Part shown: piece after piece, positions 1-7,517 of the stretch
Numbering within the stretch: the stretch's first letter is position 1
Layout of the letters: the number at the start of each line of letters is the position of its first letter
DNA from: Pseudohalocynthiibacter aestuariivivens
GTDB lineage: Bacteria > Pseudomonadota > Alphaproteobacteria > Rhodobacterales > Rhodobacteraceae
Direction of reading: 5' to 3'
Assembly: GCF_011040495.1 (NCBI RefSeq)
Contig: NZ_CP049038.1
Location: 62,001 to 126,000, forward strand
Length of the DNA: 64,000 bases
The notes under the pieces: model-generated
Database searches by the model: none
Told to the model about the DNA's origin: nothing
The model's input: the letters and a program-made list of their open reading frames with translations, nothing else
Program-made: the position numbers and the translations under genes

Positions 1-96
1 CGCCTATCGCTTTTACAGGCGATCGGAATTGGCATGATATTTTTGGGAATAGCGATGGTTCACTACCAAAAAAAGGAGTCACGGATTGCTTTATGA
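1..96 (+). CDS. C-terminal end of a membrane protein (partial)
   Basis: The reading frame is open from the window edge and ends at TGA 94-96. It encodes 31 residues: one hydrophobic helix (IGIGMIFLGIAMV) followed by a basic tail (HYQKKESR), as expected for a last transmembrane segment with a cytoplasmic end. The helix resembles the last helix of EamA/DMT-type transporters, but too little is present to name the family. Confidence 0.45.
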   Translation, partial: RLSLLQAIGIGMIFLGIAMVHYQKKESRIAL

Positions 97-318
97 GGGC
101 TGGTTTCAGGACATTAAACGGCAACCGGCAGCCTGTCTGGTGCGTTCCGACAATGGCGGCCACATGACACGCTTGGTCGCCTCATGTTTCAAAAGACGCC
201 ATGAATACCTAAATGAATAGGATCTCAGATTGAACAGGCGCTCAGTCCAAACGCTGAGGTACAGTCACTTCCTTGGGGAGGTGCGATCATGCCTCAATCA
301 ATAGCAAGGAGGTTAACA

Positions 319-951
319 ATGACCGAGCCAGACAATGAATCGCAAGAACCCACGAAAAAGGCCGAGGCTGCCGAGACTGCCCTTTCGGAGGGCCGACAGG
401 CGTTTCTGGGGTTCCTCGTTCGTCGGCTGGGCAATAAGGCAGATGCCGAAGACGTGCTGCAGGAGTTCTGCATTCGGGTGCTGACGCGCAAGGATCAGTT
501 ACGGGATGTGGAACGGATGGATGCCTGGCTCTATTCCATATTGCGCTCGACGATGAACGATCACTTCCGCCAGTGGTCACGCCGTGGGCGTCTGGCCGAT
601 GCCTATGGTCGTGAACCAGAAAAGTGGGAGAAGGATGCCCCCGAACAGATGGCACAGTTCTGTCGCTGTGTGGACGGTCTGATACCAGCCCTGCGCGACG
701 CAGATGCCGATCTGATCCGTCGGATCGACTTTGGCGAAGAGGAGCGCGCAGAAGTTGCCGTGCACCTGGGCCTCACTCGCGGGGCCCTCGGGGTGCGCTT
801 ACATCGTGCACGCGCGGCGCTGCGTGATGCGCTGACAGGCCATTGCGGCAAATGCTGCAAAACAGGCTGGGACGATTGCTACTGCCCGCCGGTCGGGTGC
901 GAAAGCCCGGAGGGCGAAACGCACTGCGCCCCTCAGGACGCCTCGGCCTAA
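319..951 (+). CDS. ECF sigma factor with Cys-rich C-terminal tail (CorE-like)
   Basis: A 210-residue sigma-70 family protein. Region 2 lies at about residues 26-100, with the typical DAEDVLQEF and DAWLYSILRSTMNDHFR segments. Region 4 lies at about 115-175, ending in LTRGALGVRLHRARAALRDAL. The last 35 residues carry seven cysteines (CGKCC, CYC and two more). ECF factors of the Myxococcus CorE type carry a Cys-rich C-terminal domain that senses copper or cadmium directly, so a metal-gated role is inferred here. The ATG at 319 was preferred to one at 289 because AAGGAGG lies just upstream. No anti-sigma gene is obvious next to it. Confidence 0.8.
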   Translation: MTEPDNESQEPTKKAEAAETALSEGRQAFLGFLVRRLGNKADAEDVLQEFCIRVLTRKDQLRDVERMDAWLYSILRSTMNDHFRQWSRRGRLADAYGREPEKWEKDAPEQMAQFCRCVDGLIPALRDADADLIRRIDFGEEERAEVAVHLGLTRGALGVRLHRARAALRDALTGHCGKCCKTGWDDCYCPPVGCESPEGETHCAPQDASA

Positions 952-1051
952 CCGCGCGCGTATTCCATCGCCTGTAACGGATGCCCTGTTTGAGCGTCCA
1001 CTCTCATGATGACGCTCTCATACTGGCGTCTTGCAGGGAGATGTAGGTACG

Positions 1052-1402
1052 ATGGACCAGAGCACATCGACGTCAGATTCGGACATGTCGCAACGGCGCG
1101 CGGCCCGGTCAGAATTGTTCACCCTCGTTCACCGGATGAGTTGTGCCTGTGCGACGCATTCGCGCCATATCGATGCACCGATGTCGCTGGATGTGTTTTG
1201 TCGGGTCGAGGACCAGAACCAGAGCTTGATCGAGGCTGCTGAGATTTTGGGTCTAGGGCCAAGGGATTGCGCTTACCTTCTTGCCGGATTTCGCCGCGAC
1301 CTGGCTGCCGAACTGGTTTCTCTGCTTCTGTCCGCCAAGCTACCTGACCCCGTCGTAGAATGCCAAAGCCATGACATCGAGAATTGGAACGAAGGTCGCT
1401 GA
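1052..1402 (+). CDS. Hypothetical protein with CxCxxHxxH motif
   Basis: A 116-residue soluble protein that I do not recognise. The conspicuous element is SCACATHSRH near residue 32, a plausible metal-ligand cluster, with further cysteines at CRVED, RDCAY and VECQS. The second half (about 60-95) looks like two amphipathic helices. It follows the Cys-tailed sigma factor by 100 bp on the same strand, so it may be a target or partner of it; that is inference. The start at 1052 is chosen over 1031 on the position of an AGGGAG 15 bases upstream, a weak argument. Confidence 0.45.
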   Translation: MDQSTSTSDSDMSQRRAARSELFTLVHRMSCACATHSRHIDAPMSLDVFCRVEDQNQSLIEAAEILGLGPRDCAYLLAGFRRDLAAELVSLLLSAKLPDPVVECQSHDIENWNEGR

Positions 1403-1567
1403 TCGAAAGCGGTCAGAAACAAATAGCGGAAAGCGGTTTCTTCGACGCAAATCAAAGAATGCAGGAAACCGGTCATGCCGTGTAACACGCTGCAATCCAT
1501 CAGGTGGCGCAGAGTGTTACAGCAGCAAAGAACTTAACGCCTCGAAGCTTGCGGTGTCACGGCGAAC

Positions 1568-1584
1568 TGTAATTTCTCTGTAAT
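1568..1584. promoter_or_regulatory. Direct repeat TGTAAT upstream of the CC mini-protein
   Basis: Two TGTAAT hexamers start at 1568 and 1579, one helical turn apart, 54 bases before the small Cys protein. The spacing is typical of OmpR-class regulator sites. The word resembles the repeats at 17847, but it lies in the opposite orientation to its gene, so assignment is tentative. Confidence 0.3.
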
Positions 1585-1637
1585 GCAAGGCTGTGGCCAG
1601 CGTCTACAAGACGAACCCCTAATGCCAGGAGGCCAGA

Positions 1638-1796
1638 ATGGGCCAAAACACGGACCGCGCCGAGAACCCCCAAGCCGAACCCACCAAGCCCAAAGGATGT
1701 TGCAGCGTACATAAAGCCAAGCCTGCTGCTGATGCCCTGCGCAGCCCTCAGCCCCCCGTTGCTAAATCGGGTGGCTCTTGCTGCAGCAACAACTGA
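1638..1796 (+). CDS. Small protein with two CC motifs
   Basis: A 52-residue protein with AGGAGG seven bases before the ATG. It is Lys/Pro/Ala rich and low in complexity except for GCCSVHK near residue 20 and GSCCSNN at the C-terminus. The paired vicinal cysteines plus one His suggest Cu+ or other soft-metal binding; this is inference from composition. It has no signal peptide and no hydrophobic segment, so it would act in the cytoplasm. I know of no named family. The strong ribosome site and its place in a copper island argue that it is real despite its size. Confidence 0.55.
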   Translation: MGQNTDRAENPQAEPTKPKGCCSVHKAKPAADALRSPQPPVAKSGGSCCSNN

Positions 1797-1927
1797 GTGT
1801 CAGCACGATATGGCCTTGGCCACCCATAGGGATAGAGCCGTTTAGCTGTGGTCTGATCGGCGATTGTGCGGCGCTGGCCCATTCGGGTGCAACGCCGCAG
1901 AAAACAACCATGAAAGGATCTTCAATC

Positions 1928-2107
1928 ATGCTCGCGCTAAGCGCCTTTTCAGTGATCGCCTCACTGCTGTTTGTCTTTGCGATTTCGTCACGATCGAAGC
2001 AGGTCGTCGCCGTCCCTGTTCAGAGAGTATCTGACCAAGATAGGCTCCACCGTTCGGAAACACTTGCGACGAAAAGATACAAAGATTTCCGTGACACTCA
2101 CCCCTGA
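1928..2107 (+). CDS. Small single-pass membrane protein, unknown
   Basis: A 59-residue ORF starting MLALSAFSVIASLLFVFAIS, one transmembrane helix or uncleaved signal, followed by a charged tail (QDRLHRSETLATKRYKDF). AAGGA lies ten bases before the ATG; a second in-frame ATG at 1910 is possible. The function is not recognised. The tail could be a short cytoplasmic or periplasmic domain, or the ORF could be the front end of a truncated gene. Confidence 0.35.
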   Translation: MLALSAFSVIASLLFVFAISSRSKQVVAVPVQRVSDQDRLHRSETLATKRYKDFRDTHP

Positions 2108-2185
2108 ACGTTGTGACAACCCCTTTGAGCGCTGGTGGCGTCAGGTGAATTCGCTCGCGCCGTGATTGAAAGAAGAGGCATCAAA

Positions 2186-2455
2186 ATGTCTGATTCCAAA
2201 CTTGTTCGAATCTACCCGGTCGGTATGGCCCTGGGCGTATTGCTGGCAGTCAGCTTTACCCTTTGTGTGATATTCGGCCTGATTTTTCCCGACGCCACGA
2301 TGTATCAGGCCTGGTTGCCGCTGCTGCCCGGCATGAGTTGGATCAGTTGGCCGAGCGCCCTGCTCGGGCTGGTCGAAAGCTTTGCCTATGGCTGGTACAT
2401 CGCCGTGATCTTCGTGCCTGCCTTGAACTTCTTTGCGCGGAGGGCGTCGGCATGA
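2186..2455 (+). CDS. DUF5676 family membrane protein
   Basis: An 89-residue inner-membrane protein with two hydrophobic segments (about 10-32 and 55-80), ending in LNFFARRASA. DUF5676 proteins are small two-helix proteins often seen beside heavy-metal genes; their function is unknown. The ATG at 2186 has AAGAGG upstream. The stop overlaps the start of the next gene (ATGA at 2452-2455), so the two are translationally coupled. Confidence 0.65.
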   Translation: MSDSKLVRIYPVGMALGVLLAVSFTLCVIFGLIFPDATMYQAWLPLLPGMSWISWPSALLGLVESFAYGWYIAVIFVPALNFFARRASA

Positions 2456-4206
2456 ATACCGTAACGTCGATTGCGTCTCTCCTTCCTGCAAACGCGGAGG
2501 TTTCCAATCCATCATCCGACATACCCTCACCCCAACCTGATCCGGCCGCCTATGGTCGTGATCTCTGGGAACGCTCGGTCTTGTTTCTGGACACATTGCG
2601 CGAACGCGCCGACAACATGATCGCGCATGAGCGTGCCGGGATGCCGCCACTACTGGACTTCAAATACGAGAACCTGCTGGATGCGCGCCAGTTCGACCGA
2701 CCGGCCAATTATGCCCTGCTCAGGATCACCGAAGTGGATGGGTATTGCTGGGATGATTGCGTCGATGACGCAAAGCCGCCCGTCATCGTGGTGGACCCCC
2801 GCGCGGGCCACGGCCCCGGCATCGGCGGGTTCAAGCGCGACAGCGAGGTCGGCATGGCGATGGCCGAGGGGCATCCGGTCTATTTCGTCATCTTCTTTCC
2901 CGAACCCGCGCCGGAACAGACGCTTGAGGATGTGCTGTTCGCCTTGCGCCGCTTTGTCGAAGAGGTCGCGGCGCGTCACGATGGGGCCGCTCCAGTCCTC
3001 TATGGCAATTGTCAGGCAGGTTGGGCAGTTGCGCTGCTGGCCGCGCATTGCGAAGGACTTGCCGGACCGGTGGTTCTGAACGGTTCGCCGCTGTCCTATT
3101 GGGCGGGCGAGGAGGGCGTGAACCCGATGCGTGTCACTGGCGGATTGCTGGGTGGTGCATGGCTGGCTCATCTGACGGCCGATCTGGGCGATGGACGCTT
3201 TGATGGGGCTTGGCTGGCGCAGAACTTTGAGAGCCTCAAGCCGGAAAAAGCAATCTGGGAGAAATACGCCAACCTGTTCACGAATGTGGACACCGAAAGG
3301 GATCGCTTTCTGGACTTCGAGCGGTGGTGGAACGGCTTTTACACCCTCAGCCGCCCGGAAATCCTGTCGATCACCCAGAACCTGTTCATAGGCAACCAAC
3401 TGGAAGGTGGCGAAATGCGGATCGGCGATCACTGTGTGGCCGACCTGCGCAAGATCAAGAATCCGATGATCATCTTCGCCTCCTACGGCGACAACATCAC
3501 GCCACCAGCACAGGCGCTTGGCTGGATCCCGGCGGCCTACAAGGACACGGCGGACCTTAAGGCGGCAGGCCAGCGGATCGTCTACCTGACCAACGCCCAT
3601 GTCGGTCATCTGGGCATCTTCGTATCGGCCTCGGTGGCCAAGCTCGAACATCGCGCCATTCTGGAAAGTCTGGGCAAGATCGAAAAGCTGAAACCGGGCC
3701 TCTACGAGATGAAAATCGAGGCGCCCACCGGCAAGACAGACGCTCGGGACGCACAATACAAGGTCCGGTTCAAGCCCCGCGACGTCAGCGACCTAGCCCA
3801 CGAGGTAACCGAACAGGCGTTCGAAGCAGTCCGGGGCGTGTCGGAAATCAACGAGGCTTTTTATTCCACCTTCGTCAGCCCTTGGGTGCGTTTGATGACG
3901 ACCCCGGCAAGTGCCGAGATGTTGAAATGGATGCATCCCATGCGCACCAGCCGACTGATGTTTTCGGAAAAGTTCAACCCGTGGCTGGGCCTAGTCAGGC
4001 TGGCGGCAGAGGCCGTGGCAGAGACCCGCGAACCTCTCGCGCCGGAGGATCCTATGATCGTGCTCGAACGCGCGACAATCGCAGCTGTCGGAGAGGCCAT
4101 AGAGCGGGCGCGCATTGCACGCGACGCCACTTCTGAACGCACGTTCAGAACACTCTATGGCGGCGGAACACCGGACATGGAGAACGACGCGCGTATGCCC
4201 GTCTAG
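2452..4206 (+). CDS. DUF3141 protein, PhaC-like alpha/beta hydrolase
   Basis: A 584-residue cytoplasmic protein. Residues 90-210 hold an alpha/beta-hydrolase core; YGNCQAGW near residue 187 matches the PhaC-type nucleophile elbow with Cys in place of Ser. NAHVGHLGIF near 385 would supply the catalytic His. DUF3141 proteins are often annotated as poly-3-hydroxyalkanoate synthetase, though synthase activity is generally unproven. In Sinorhizobium meliloti a homologous orfA precedes pta-ackA-fabI2 in a PhoB-controlled operon, and the same four functions sit together here (ackA before pta). The start overlaps the DUF5676 stop. Confidence 0.8.
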   Translation: MNTVTSIASLLPANAEVSNPSSDIPSPQPDPAAYGRDLWERSVLFLDTLRERADNMIAHERAGMPPLLDFKYENLLDARQFDRPANYALLRITEVDGYCWDDCVDDAKPPVIVVDPRAGHGPGIGGFKRDSEVGMAMAEGHPVYFVIFFPEPAPEQTLEDVLFALRRFVEEVAARHDGAAPVLYGNCQAGWAVALLAAHCEGLAGPVVLNGSPLSYWAGEEGVNPMRVTGGLLGGAWLAHLTADLGDGRFDGAWLAQNFESLKPEKAIWEKYANLFTNVDTERDRFLDFERWWNGFYTLSRPEILSITQNLFIGNQLEGGEMRIGDHCVADLRKIKNPMIIFASYGDNITPPAQALGWIPAAYKDTADLKAAGQRIVYLTNAHVGHLGIFVSASVAKLEHRAILESLGKIEKLKPGLYEMKIEAPTGKTDARDAQYKVRFKPRDVSDLAHEVTEQAFEAVRGVSEINEAFYSTFVSPWVRLMTTPASAEMLKWMHPMRTSRLMFSEKFNPWLGLVRLAAEAVAETREPLAPEDPMIVLERATIAAVGEAIERARIARDATSERTFRTLYGGGTPDMENDARMPV

Positions 4207-4224
4207 GGTCAAGGGAGACCGGGA

Positions 4225-4422
4225 ATGCAATGGGTTTTTGAAAACTGGGTTCTCCTCCCTATCGGAGGTGGAATGTTAGCGATGCATCTCTTTGGTCATG
4301 GGCATGGGCACAAACGCGGGCACAAAGGCGGCGGCCATCGCGATCATCACGGGCCGTCAAAGAAAGTGGAACAGCCCGACCAGAAGATTGCTGGCCGGTC
4401 AACGGAGGACACCGATGCCTGA
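4225..4422 (+). CDS. Small His-rich membrane protein, DUF2933-like
   Basis: A 65-residue protein: one hydrophobic segment (WVLLPIGGGMLAMHLF), then a His/Gly/Lys run (GHGHGHKRGHKGGGHRDHH), then a charged tail. The MHLF-HGHGH pattern resembles the end of the DUF2933 protein at 9974. The His run is a likely metal-binding patch beside the membrane. Its last eight bases overlap the acetate kinase start, so it is coupled to that gene, which is an odd partner for a metal-binding mini-protein. Confidence 0.6.
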   Translation: MQWVFENWVLLPIGGGMLAMHLFGHGHGHKRGHKGGGHRDHHGPSKKVEQPDQKIAGRSTEDTDA

Positions 4423-5623
4423 TCAGGTTATTCTGACGCTCAACGCCGGGTCGTCCTCGCTGAAATTTGCGCTGTTCACCGCGTCTGGCCGCCCCAGACG
4501 GCTGTGGTCCGGGGCCATAGACCGGATCGGCCTTCCGGGCGCGCATTTCAAGTTGAGCAATGCGCGCAGGACGGTGGTGCTGGACGAACCGGGCCGACTC
4601 GAAAGTCACGAAGCAGCTCTGGCCCGTTTGCTTAGCGCAATTGCCAGCCTGCCGGGGTCGCTCGATCTGGTTGCGGTTGGCCATCGTTTTGTACACGGCG
4701 GGCCGGAATGTGATTGCCCCAAGCGCGTCACACCCGCCCTTTTGGCACGATTGCGGCGGCTAAGTTCGTTGGCACCGCTGCACATGCCGCCCAATCTTGC
4801 CGGGGTCGAAGCGGTGCAGGCTGCCCGGCCCGATCTGCCGCAGGTGGCCTGTTTCGACACGTCGTTCCATCACGACCTGCCCCGCTTGGCGCGAATAACG
4901 GCTTTGCCCCGCGCCTATGCCGCCGATGGAATTCGGCGCTATGGCTTTCACGGCCTGTCCTATGAATACATCGTGAAGTCGCTGCGCAAGGATGGCGTGA
5001 ACGTTAATTCTGAACGCATCATCATTGCACATCTGGGCAACGGCGCGTCCATGGCGGCAATCCAGGGTGGTAAACCGGTTGAAACGAGCATGGGCTTTTC
5101 GACCATCGCAGGTTTGCCGATGGGGACGCGAGCGGGCGATCTCGACCCCGGTATACTGCTTTATCTATTGCAGGAAAAAGGTTTGCAGCCGGGTGAACTG
5201 GTTGATGTGCTCTACAATCAGAGCGGGCTTTTGGGCCTCTCCGGTATCAGCCGGAACATGCAGGATTTGCTGGAAAGCCGCGAGGAAAGCGCCACAGAGG
5301 TGGTCGCATATTTTTGCTATCAGGCGCGGCTGCATCTTGCACGACTGACCGGCGCACTTGGTGGCCTTGACCGTCTCGTGTTCACTGGCGGAATTGGTGA
5401 GAACTCAGCCGAAATACGCGGCAGGATCTGTGCTGGCCTTGGCTACCTTGGGATCAACCTTGTCAGTCACGCGAACAAGTCGGGTGACAGGGTGATTTCA
5501 ACACCAGGTGCCCGCGTGACAGTAGAAGTCCTCGCAACCGACGAGGAGGAGATGATCGCGCGCCATGTGGCCGCATACCTCACTGCCGGTCGGATGCCTC
5601 AACCTGCCTGGATGGAGGACTGA
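4415..5623 (+). CDS. ackA: Acetate kinase
   Basis: A 402-residue cytoplasmic enzyme that interconverts acetyl phosphate plus ADP with acetate plus ATP. Family signatures appear in order: LTLNAGSSSLKFALF at the N-terminus, HRFVHGG, FDTSFHHDLP, YGFHGLSYEYI, HLGNGAS, STIAGLPMGTRAGDLDPG and FTGGIGENSAEIR. The length is normal. The start is set by CGGAGG seven bases upstream of ATG 4415. With the acyltransferase three bases downstream it forms an acyl-CoA/acyl-phosphate/carboxylate route. Confidence 0.95.
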   Translation: MPDQVILTLNAGSSSLKFALFTASGRPRRLWSGAIDRIGLPGAHFKLSNARRTVVLDEPGRLESHEAALARLLSAIASLPGSLDLVAVGHRFVHGGPECDCPKRVTPALLARLRRLSSLAPLHMPPNLAGVEAVQAARPDLPQVACFDTSFHHDLPRLARITALPRAYAADGIRRYGFHGLSYEYIVKSLRKDGVNVNSERIIIAHLGNGASMAAIQGGKPVETSMGFSTIAGLPMGTRAGDLDPGILLYLLQEKGLQPGELVDVLYNQSGLLGLSGISRNMQDLLESREESATEVVAYFCYQARLHLARLTGALGGLDRLVFTGGIGENSAEIRGRICAGLGYLGINLVSHANKSGDRVISTPGARVTVEVLATDEEEMIARHVAAYLTAGRMPQPAWMED

Positions 5624-5626
5624 ACT

Positions 5627-6658
5627 ATGGCGCACGAAGCATCGAAACTTCAGGGGATTGTCGACAGGGCGCGTGATCTGGCACCGGTTCGCGTTGCCGT
5701 TGTAGATGGTGCGCAGCCTGTCGTTCTGGAGACTCTACGGGATGCTGCCGCAGCAGGTTTTGTTGAACCGCGACTGATCGGCGATCCAAACGAGACGCGG
5801 CAATTGTGCCGCGCCTTGAACTGGACGCCGCAACCCAGCTGGATCGTCGAAGCGGGATCTGACGGCGAAGCCGCAACGACGGCGGTGCGCATGGTTCGGC
5901 AGGGTGATGCGGATATTGTTATGAAAGGCAACATTCACACAGATGTTCTGATGCGGGCGGTGCTGGACCGAGAATTCGGTCTGCGCGTCGCCGGTCGTAG
6001 GTGCAGCCACGCCTTCTTGATCGACGTCTCCGGCCATGACCGGCTGATCGGGATTACTGACGCGGCGATCAACATCACCCCCGATCTGGCCGCCAAGAGC
6101 CAGATCTGCCAGAATGCGATTGATCTGTTTCACACGCTTGGCGTTCCCGAACCGCACGTTGCCGTTCTCTCGGCGGTCGAGACCGTGACAAGCGGGATCG
6201 CGTCGACACTCGACGCCGCCTGCCTGACCCTGATGGCGCGGCGCGGTCAGATCGTTGGCGCGCGGGTAGACGGCCCGCTGGCTTTCGACAATGCGATCTC
6301 GGCAAGGGCCACGCATGAAAAGGGCATCCTGTCGGATGTGGCCGGTGCGGCGGATATCCTTCTGGTGCCCGATCTGGTGTCGGGCAATATCCTTGCCAAG
6401 GCCCTTGAATATCTGGCCGGAGCGGTTGCCGCAGGGATTTCAGTGGGGCTGGCGGCTCCCCTTGTGCTGACCTCGCGCGCCGATCCGGCACCGGCGCGGA
6501 TGGCCTCTTTGGCGCTGGCCGCACTGATGCTTGACCGCAGCAATATGCGCGGCACACCCTCCCTCCTGGCAGAGACAAGCCTTGCCGCCACACCCCAATC
6601 TGAACAAGACTGCTGCGCGCCATCCGCTACAGCAACCTTCGCGGAGGCCGCGGAATGA
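5627..6658 (+). CDS. pta: Phosphate acetyl/butyryltransferase
   Basis: A 343-residue enzyme of the short PTA/PTB family, which swaps acyl groups between CoA and phosphate. Recognisable parts are DIVMKGNIHTDVLMRAVL, the ITDAAINITPDLAAKSQI segment, and the C-terminal half with VDGPLAFDNAIS and LLVPDLVSGNILAKAL. It lacks the long N-terminal P-loop domain of the large Pta class. It starts three bases after ackA and overlaps fabI by four (ATGA). The tail after residue 305 is low-complexity with a CC pair. Butyryl specificity cannot be excluded by eye. Confidence 0.88.
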   Translation: MAHEASKLQGIVDRARDLAPVRVAVVDGAQPVVLETLRDAAAAGFVEPRLIGDPNETRQLCRALNWTPQPSWIVEAGSDGEAATTAVRMVRQGDADIVMKGNIHTDVLMRAVLDREFGLRVAGRRCSHAFLIDVSGHDRLIGITDAAINITPDLAAKSQICQNAIDLFHTLGVPEPHVAVLSAVETVTSGIASTLDAACLTLMARRGQIVGARVDGPLAFDNAISARATHEKGILSDVAGAADILLVPDLVSGNILAKALEYLAGAVAAGISVGLAAPLVLTSRADPAPARMASLALAALMLDRSNMRGTPSLLAETSLAATPQSEQDCCAPSATATFAEAAE

Positions 6659-7467
6659 CACACGCCACCCTTGCTCCCGATCCCGTCCGGTTGCTGGACA
6701 TGACTGGCAAAAAAGGGCTGATTGTCGGCATCGCCAATGAACACAGCCTAGCCTGGGCGGCTGCGCGCAACTGCCACGCAGCCGGGGCTGGCCTCGCTCT
6801 GACATATCTTAACGATAAGGCACGGCCTTTCGTTGAGCCTTTGGCCCGGTCCGTCGGCGCCGCTATCCTGTTGCCCTGCGATGTGGCGCGTGACGGCCAG
6901 CTTGAGGCGGTCTTTGGCAGCATCGCCGATACTTGGGGACGGCTCGATTTTCTGGTGCACGCCATTGCCTGGGCGCCGGCGGCTGATCTGCACGGGCGGC
7001 TGACCGATTGCTCTGCCGAAGGTTTCGTGCAGGCGATGCAAGTGTCGTGCCATTCCTTTATCCGCATGGCGAAACTGGCCGAACCGCTGATGCATCGGGG
7101 CGGCAGCCTGACGACGCTCAGCTTTTTGGGTGCGGAAAAGGTGGTCGACCATTACAGCTTGATGGGTCCGGTCAAGGCCGCCCTTGAAGCCTCGGTGCGC
7201 TATCTGGCGCATGAGTTGGGGCCAAAAGGCATTCGCGTCAACGTGATTTCTGCCGGAGCGGTCAAGACCCGCGCGGCGTCGGGGATCGAACACTTCGATG
7301 AGCTGATCCACGAGACCGAGACCAAATCACCCCTGCGCCGCAGCGTTACCGCCGACGAGGTGGGGCGCGCCGCGCTGCTGCTGGCCAGCGACCACACAAC
7401 TGCCATCACGGGAGAAGTCCTGCATGTCGATGCAGGGTTTCACATTGATGGCATGATTTTTCATTGA
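6655..7467 (+). CDS. fabI: Enoyl-[acyl-carrier-protein] reductase FabI
   Basis: A 270-residue short-chain dehydrogenase. The FabI-type nucleotide site GLIVGIANEHSLAWAAA is near residue 20. The active-site pattern is Tyr-x6-Lys (YSLMGPVK) near 165, followed by the family segment GIRVNVISAGAVKTRAASGI. It reduces trans-2-enoyl-ACP with NAD(P)H in fatty acid synthesis. This is the fabI2 position of the rhizobial cassette, so it is probably a second, condition-specific copy. It overlaps pta by four bases and ends the operon. Confidence 0.92.
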   Translation: MTHATLAPDPVRLLDMTGKKGLIVGIANEHSLAWAAARNCHAAGAGLALTYLNDKARPFVEPLARSVGAAILLPCDVARDGQLEAVFGSIADTWGRLDFLVHAIAWAPAADLHGRLTDCSAEGFVQAMQVSCHSFIRMAKLAEPLMHRGGSLTTLSFLGAEKVVDHYSLMGPVKAALEASVRYLAHELGPKGIRVNVISAGAVKTRAASGIEHFDELIHETETKSPLRRSVTADEVGRAALLLASDHTTAITGEVLHVDAGFHIDGMIFH

Positions 7468-7517
7468 ACGCCGTGCTGCACCGAACGTGCAGAACCGCGA
7501 CATAGTAGGAGCATAAG

